Shown here: positions 5,690-9,513 of the stretch, piece after piece
Layout: the number at the start of each line of letters is the position of its first letter
How positions within the stretch are numbered: the first letter of the stretch is position 1
From: Deltaproteobacteria bacterium
Lineage (GTDB): Bacteria > Myxococcota_A > UBA9160 > SMWR01
DNA length: 9,513 bases
Direction of reading: 5' to 3'
Assembly (NCBI GenBank): GCA_019313605.1
Contig: JAFDAW010000166.1
Span: 1-9,513 of the forward strand
Notes under the pieces: model-generated
Databases searched by the model: none
What the model saw: only the letters and a program-made list of their open reading frames with translations
What the model was told of the DNA's origin: nothing
Position numbers and translations under genes: made by a program

Positions 5690-5725
5690 TACCGGCTGCG
5701 AACTTGGGGAGCAGCTGCGAGAGGA

Positions 5726-7066
5726 ATGCACCAGCGCGCGTTTCTGCTGTGGGGTGTCGCACTGGCCGTGGCGGTCCTGGCGCTCCCAGTCTTCGCCGCC
5801 GAGCGAGAGCTCGATCAGGGCCCACCTCCGAGTTCGGCGAGCGAGATCGCGACGGCGTTCCAGCGAGTGCTCCCAAGCATTGCGAAAAGGCTCCCGATCT
5901 TCTCATGGATCCGAGAACGACTCGATGAACTGCCGCCGTTCTTTGCCGATACCGAGCTCGAAGTTCGCACCCGCACCTACTACCTGCGCAAGGAACGCAC
6001 CAACGATGATATCAGCGAGGCTTGGGCGATCGGAGGATCCGTCTATTACCGCTCCGGCTGGCTCGCCGATCTGTTTGCGGTAGAGGCCGAGGGCTTCACC
6101 TCGCAACCGCTCTACGCGCCGAACGACCGCGACGGCACGCAGCTGCTCGAGCCCGTGCAAGACGGTTACACGGTTCTCGGTATCGCGAACGCCAAGCTCC
6201 GTTACAAAGGGCTCGTCCTCACTGGATTTCGGCAGTACCTCGACCTGCCCTATATCAACCGGCAAGACAATCGCATGACTCCGAACACCTTCGAGTCGAT
6301 CACGCTCACAAAATCCGAGGGAGAGATCCGCTTCTCCACGGGTTACACCTGGAGGGCCAAACTTCGCAACTCGGACGAATTCGCCTCGATGACGGAAGTC
6401 ATCGGGATCGACAAAGACCGCGGTTTCGTTCATGCGGGTGCGCTCTGGGATCCGAATGAGAACTTTCGCGTCGGAGCGATCATCGGAGCCATCCCGGACC
6501 TCTATGCCGGAATCTACAGCGAATTGAGCATCGGCCATGACTTCACGGAAGAGTTCGAGATCCGACTCGACGGACAGTTTTCCTACCAACGGGATGTCGG
6601 CAAGGATTTTCTGGGTGAGATTCTCGATGAGAACTGGAACGTCGGGATTCGCACCGTCGCTAGTTACGCGGGTGCCGTGTTCCGGCTGGGATTCAGCATC
6701 ACAGGTTCGAACGGTACTATCTTCAACGCCTTCGGCTCCGGCCCGAGCTACGTAGATCTGATGCAGCGATCTTTCAACCGAGCCGAGGAAAAGGCACTCC
6801 TGGCAAGTGCTTCCTACGACTTCTCACGGATCGGTGTAGACGGCCTCTCCGTGATCGTAAACTTCGTGGCGGGCTTCGACGGAAAATTCCTCGGCGAGCG
6901 CCGCCGCGGCCAGGAGATCGATGCGACGATCGACTATCGCGTGCAGAAAGGCCTACTGAAAAACTTCTGGTTGCGGATTCGCGGCTCGTGGCTCAGCGAG
7001 CAGGGAGTCGAGCAAGACGGCACCGACGTCCGAGTGATCCTGCGTTACGACATCCCAGTGATTTGA
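5726..7066 (+). CDS. OprD-family outer membrane porin
   Basis: A 446-residue outer membrane beta-barrel channel. OprD-type porins admit small, often negatively charged or amphoteric nutrients such as amino acids, peptides or aromatic carboxylates. It has a signal peptide (MHQRAFLLWGVALAVAVLAL, cleavage after PVFA) and then OprD-like segments: ADTELEVRTRTYYLRKE near the start of the barrel, GGSVYYRSGWLADLFAVEAE, GYTWRAKLRNSDEFASM, a mid-barrel DFTEEFEIRLDGQFSYQRD, and a terminal DVRVILRYDIPVI strand series. Many even-spaced aromatic residues suit beta-strands, and the length is that of the family (about 400-450). The frame is open back to 5261, but the signal peptide and the purine-rich GAGAGGA directly before the ATG at 5726 fix the start; the extension crosses the antisense IS/toxin debris. 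Substrate is not readable from the sequence. Confidence 0.8.
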   Translation: MHQRAFLLWGVALAVAVLALPVFAAERELDQGPPPSSASEIATAFQRVLPSIAKRLPIFSWIRERLDELPPFFADTELEVRTRTYYLRKERTNDDISEAWAIGGSVYYRSGWLADLFAVEAEGFTSQPLYAPNDRDGTQLLEPVQDGYTVLGIANAKLRYKGLVLTGFRQYLDLPYINRQDNRMTPNTFESITLTKSEGEIRFSTGYTWRAKLRNSDEFASMTEVIGIDKDRGFVHAGALWDPNENFRVGAIIGAIPDLYAGIYSELSIGHDFTEEFEIRLDGQFSYQRDVGKDFLGEILDENWNVGIRTVASYAGAVFRLGFSITGSNGTIFNAFGSGPSYVDLMQRSFNRAEEKALLASASYDFSRIGVDGLSVIVNFVAGFDGKFLGERRRGQEIDATIDYRVQKGLLKNFWLRIRGSWLSEQGVEQDGTDVRVILRYDIPVI

Positions 7067-7209
7067 GCCGCTAACGGAGCCGCCGGTTCAGCTTCTGGCG
7101 AAAGAGCGTCGCACGAACCCACCAGCGACCAGGGCGAGTAGAACCCCCAGGCCAATGATGCCGGGGTAACCCGGGCTGCTACCGTTTGTCGAACATTGCG
7201 GAGACTCAC
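7067..7209. other. Intergenic region between porin and kinase genes
   Basis: A 143-bp gap. On the plus strand it carries a small stem-loop CCGGG-GTAA-CCCGG (7161-7174) with a GNRA-like loop but no U tract, so termination after the porin is unproven. On the minus strand it holds an open stretch (7090-7222) ending in a TGA, whose last 30 or so codons look like a C-terminal transmembrane sorting tail but which lacks any start codon (see findings). Confidence 0.35.
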
Positions 7210-8118
7210 ATGAAGGTTGAAATCACGGATCTTCTGGACTTGACGCAGGAGCAGGCCGCGCTGATCGACATGCACAGCGTGCTCAACATCATGAATGTCC
7301 TCCTAAACGAACTGGAGTATCTCCAGGAAATGCTTCGGGAGGAGAAGGCGCTGCAACCCGCGCTGGACACGATCCAGCAGATTCGCGAGCACCTGCGTAG
7401 CTCCGATGACATCGGGGTCGAGCTTGGCCACCTGCTGAAATGCGAGAATCGCGTGATGGGGGTGGTGCGCGTGGTGCTCGATACCCATCCGGAAGCGGCC
7501 AGCAATTCGGACGTGGAGGACTCGGTCAGCAACTTACAGTCGGTCTTCGCGATCTTGCACACGAGGGTTCGGGAACTTCTGGAGCGCGTTCACGCTCCGG
7601 AAAAATGGACGGACCACGACATCGAGCAGTTGACGGCGAACTTCACCAATGTGCTGGCCGCCATCGAGAAGAACAGCAAAGGCCGCTATCGCATCGTTCA
7701 CAACATCGCCGAGCAGGAACAGCAGGACTACATGGTCAACTTCATGATCGAGAGCGTGGATGGCACCTCGATCCACATGCCCTCGGTCCTCCAGGATGTG
7801 ATGCGCGATCTGATCGCAAACGCCCGCAAATACACGGAGCCCGGAGGTGAGATCACCGCCGGACTCGTAGACAATGGAAAGGAGCTGCGCTTCGTGGTGG
7901 AGGATTCGGGTCGTGGGATCCCCGCGGACGAAGTCCAGCAGGTGGTGGAGTTTGGCAAGCGGGGCAGCAACGTGGACGACAAGGCGACCATGGGCGGAGG
8001 CTTTGGTCTCACCAAGGCCTACCTGATGGCCCGACGTTTCGGAGGAAAGATGTGGATCGATTCCGACCCGGGCGTCGGAACGCGCATCACCCTCAGCATC
8101 CCCCGCCCCGCCCGCTGA
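7210..8118 (+). CDS. Soluble orphan sensor histidine kinase
   Basis: A 302-residue cytoplasmic protein with no membrane segment. Residues 18-32 (LIDMHSVLNIMNVLL) contain His22 in a helical setting that could be the phosphoacceptor, though it is not a standard HisKA H-box. Coiled, charged helices follow to about 175. The C-terminal ATP-binding domain has all the boxes: N box DLIANARKYTEPGG (200-213), G1 DSGRGIP (232-238), F-box-like FGKRGS (248-253) and G2 MGGGFGLTKAY (261-271), ending WIDSDPGVGTRITLSI. It should autophosphorylate and pass phosphate to a response regulator, but none lies in the window and no sensor domain is recognisable, so the signal is unknown. ATG 7210 is chosen over an upstream TTG (7186) because GGAG (7200-7203) lies 6 nt before it. 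Confidence 0.85.
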   Translation: MKVEITDLLDLTQEQAALIDMHSVLNIMNVLLNELEYLQEMLREEKALQPALDTIQQIREHLRSSDDIGVELGHLLKCENRVMGVVRVVLDTHPEAASNSDVEDSVSNLQSVFAILHTRVRELLERVHAPEKWTDHDIEQLTANFTNVLAAIEKNSKGRYRIVHNIAEQEQQDYMVNFMIESVDGTSIHMPSVLQDVMRDLIANARKYTEPGGEITAGLVDNGKELRFVVEDSGRGIPADEVQQVVEFGKRGSNVDDKATMGGGFGLTKAYLMARRFGGKMWIDSDPGVGTRITLSIPRPAR

Positions 8119-8137
8119 TCCGTGCCACCTCTTCTCT

Positions 8138-8157
8138 CGTCGTTCACATTCACGACG
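8138..8157 (+). terminator. Weak stem-loop after the kinase gene
   Basis: CGTCGT - 8-nt loop - ACGACG, 20 bases after the kinase stop. A perfect 6-bp stem, but no downstream T run, so it is at best a weak or factor-dependent terminator. Confidence 0.25.
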
Positions 8158-8172
8158 CTCACAGTGGAAGAC

Positions 8173-8189
8173 AAACTCGAGTAGAGTTT
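8173..8189 (+). promoter_or_regulatory. Inverted repeat just before the FUSC transporter start
   Basis: AAACTC-GAGTA-GAGTTT is a perfect 6-bp inverted repeat with a 5-nt spacer, ending 5 nt before the ATG at 8195 and including the only GAG-rich binding-site candidate. It could be an operator for a local regulator or an RNA hairpin hiding the start. No regulator gene is adjacent in the window. Confidence 0.35.
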
Positions 8190-8194
8190 CGGCG

Positions 8195-9513
8195 ATGGCG
8201 CAGGCACTCAGAACATTTCCGCTCCGCGGCATGCTGACCGGTTTAGGTGCGGTTTCGCCGGAGTTTGCGTTCGCGGTTCGCTACGCGGTGTGTGCGTCGG
8301 CCGCGATCTGGATCGGGCACGCGCCCGGGCTCGTCACCAACCAGTCGAGCTGGATCTTGATCACTGTCTTGATGGTCGCGCAGCCCGAATCGGGCGGGTC
8401 GCTCATGAAGGGTTTGTTGCGAATCGCCGGTACTGCAGCCGGCGCAATCATCTCGATCCCACTCTTCGGCCTCTTTTCCCAGGATCCACCGCTGATGCTC
8501 GCGAGCCTCTTTCTCGTGCAGGCCATCGGCGCCTATGGGTTTTCGGGCCCGCGCTACCAGTATGCGTGGTTCGTAATGGCGTTCACCACGGCGATCGTGC
8601 TCGGCTCCGCGATGACGGGGGGGGGCACGGTCGAGACGCTTGCATTCCAGCGCGCAACGATGGTCGGGCTCGGACTACTCATCGTCTTCATCGTAGACAT
8701 GCTGTTCTGGCCGGCGCACACCGAGGTGGGAGTGCGCGCGAGTCTCGCTGCTCGCGCACGAGCCGTCGGGGCCGCATTGCGCGAAGCCATCGATCCGAGC
8801 GCGGCAACGCAGAGTGAAGCTCCCGAAGCACTGGCGAGCCCACTCGCGGGCCAGCTCGGACAGATTGCGGCGGCCCGTGCTGAGATCGGCGTGACGAAAA
8901 CCCGCGCGGCGATTTTGCAGAACACAGCGATCCTGCTCGAAGCGGCGGCTTCCCGTGCGCGATCTCTCCGCGTCGGACCGAGCACCGACGAGATCCCGGC
9001 CGACTCGAGCAATTCGCTCGCCCGGGCGCAACTGGCGTTCGGAATCCAGCTCGAAGCCGCGTTGGAAGAAATCGCAGCGGCACTCGAGGCGCAGCGTGCG
9101 CCCGCGCCGTTCGCGGATGACATCGAAGCTGCGTGCGCTCAGGTCGAATCCGAACTCACGGTGTTGCGCGAATCGAACGCAACGCCCACTGCGGTGGAAG
9201 GGCGCATCGCGAACCTACGCGATCTCGTTTCACTATTCCAAACTCTTCAGCACGCTTTTGACGCGATGGCGGAACAGAAAGAGAAGCCGCGCCAAGAACG
9301 CGATACCGTGCAAACCCCAAGCTGGCCACGCGTCGATCCTTTTCGCATGCAGATCGCGCTTCGAGCGGGCATCGCCGTCGCTGCAGCACTGATGATTCCA
9401 GCCGCGCTCGGTTGGAGCACGAATGCCCTGGTGGCTCCGATCGCCTTCATGGTCGCCGCGATTCCAACGAGAGGTGGCGTGACCCAGATGCTCATCGCAC
9501 TCGCGGTGGTCCT
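8195..9513 (+). CDS. FUSC-family (fusaric acid resistance / AaeB-like) transporter, N-terminal part
   Basis: The frame is open from ATG 8195 to the window edge (439 codons). The family comprises inner-membrane proteins often linked to efflux of aromatic carboxylic acids. Seen in order: a block of about six hydrophobic helices (about residues 24-175) including NQSSWILITVLMVAQPE and the family-typical GLLRIAGTAAGAIIS (73-87); a long Ala/Arg/Glu-rich, probably helical soluble section (about 176-385); and the beginning of a second membrane block (about 390 on: FRMQIALRAGIAVAAALMIP, then APIAFMVAAIPTRGG). This repeat of a membrane block around a soluble middle is the FUSC layout. The start lacks a strong ribosome site; an ATG at codon 13 is possible. 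Such genes often travel with a membrane-fusion (HlyD-like) partner, which may follow outside the window. The substrate is unknown. Confidence 0.85.
   Translation, partial: MAQALRTFPLRGMLTGLGAVSPEFAFAVRYAVCASAAIWIGHAPGLVTNQSSWILITVLMVAQPESGGSLMKGLLRIAGTAAGAIISIPLFGLFSQDPPLMLASLFLVQAIGAYGFSGPRYQYAWFVMAFTTAIVLGSAMTGGGTVETLAFQRATMVGLGLLIVFIVDMLFWPAHTEVGVRASLAARARAVGAALREAIDPSAATQSEAPEALASPLAGQLGQIAAARAEIGVTKTRAAILQNTAILLEAAASRARSLRVGPSTDEIPADSSNSLARAQLAFGIQLEAALEEIAAALEAQRAPAPFADDIEAACAQVESELTVLRESNATPTAVEGRIANLRDLVSLFQTLQHAFDAMAEQKEKPRQERDTVQTPSWPRVDPFRMQIALRAGIAVAAALMIPAALGWSTNALVAPIAFMVAAIPTRGGVTQMLIALAVV

Noticed and set aside
5261..5725. N-terminal extension of the porin frame back to 5261
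   Set aside because: It crosses the antisense antitoxin, toxin and IS remnants; the signal peptide and binding site put the start at 5726.
1..9513. CRISPR array, retron, phage or defence island
   Set aside because: No spaced repeat array, no Cas, reverse transcriptase, integrase or defence-type gene seen; the only mobile or addiction traces are the IS3 fragment and the broken HigBA pair.

Overview
The window looks like a chromosomal segment of a high-GC Gram-negative bacterium with a respiratory, probably partly anaerobic lifestyle. The evidence is a selenocysteine-containing, Tat-exported formate dehydrogenase, multihaem c-type cytochromes, an OprD-type outer membrane porin and an aromatic-acid-exporter-like (FUSC) inner membrane protein. 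A member of the old Deltaproteobacteria (Desulfobacterota, Myxococcota, Binatota and relatives) would fit, but the sequence does not fix the phylum.

The left half (1-5019) reads on the minus strand. In transcription order it holds a tRNA-Ser(UGA), a good sigma70-type promoter with unusual 10-bp phased repeats over the predicted start site, and a small periplasmic class I cytochrome c. Next come a membrane-anchored NapC-like tetrahaem cytochrome, a 69-residue two-helix membrane protein overlapping it by one base, and a possible 22-codon ORF overlapping the next start. The series ends with the Na+/H+ antiporter nhaA and the first about 660 codons of a formate dehydrogenase-N alpha subunit. That gene contains an in-frame UGA followed by a convincing SECIS hairpin and has no AUG, GUG or UUG start that keeps its Tat signal; the best start is AUC. 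Several genes here use UUG, so start calls and the UGA are likely to be wrong in automatic annotation.

The middle (5042-5590) is a damaged accessory patch on the minus strand. It holds an intact HigA-type antitoxin, the last about 31 codons of its HigB/RelE-like toxin, and an IS3-family orfA start fused directly onto the toxin remnant. The IS fragment has removed the front of the toxin, leaving an orphan antitoxin.

The right half (about 5650-9513) reads on the plus strand: an OprD-family porin with its own promoter and an inverted repeat around the -10, a soluble orphan histidine kinase with an atypical His box, and the N-terminal 439 codons of a FUSC-family transporter that runs off the window. 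The space between porin and kinase carries, on the opposite strand, a start-less open stretch resembling a C-terminal membrane-sorting tail.

Taken together, the left cluster plausibly oxidises formate in the periplasm and passes electrons through membrane and periplasmic c-type haems, with NhaA handling the ion gradient. The link between the cytochromes and the dehydrogenase is inferred from order and orientation only.
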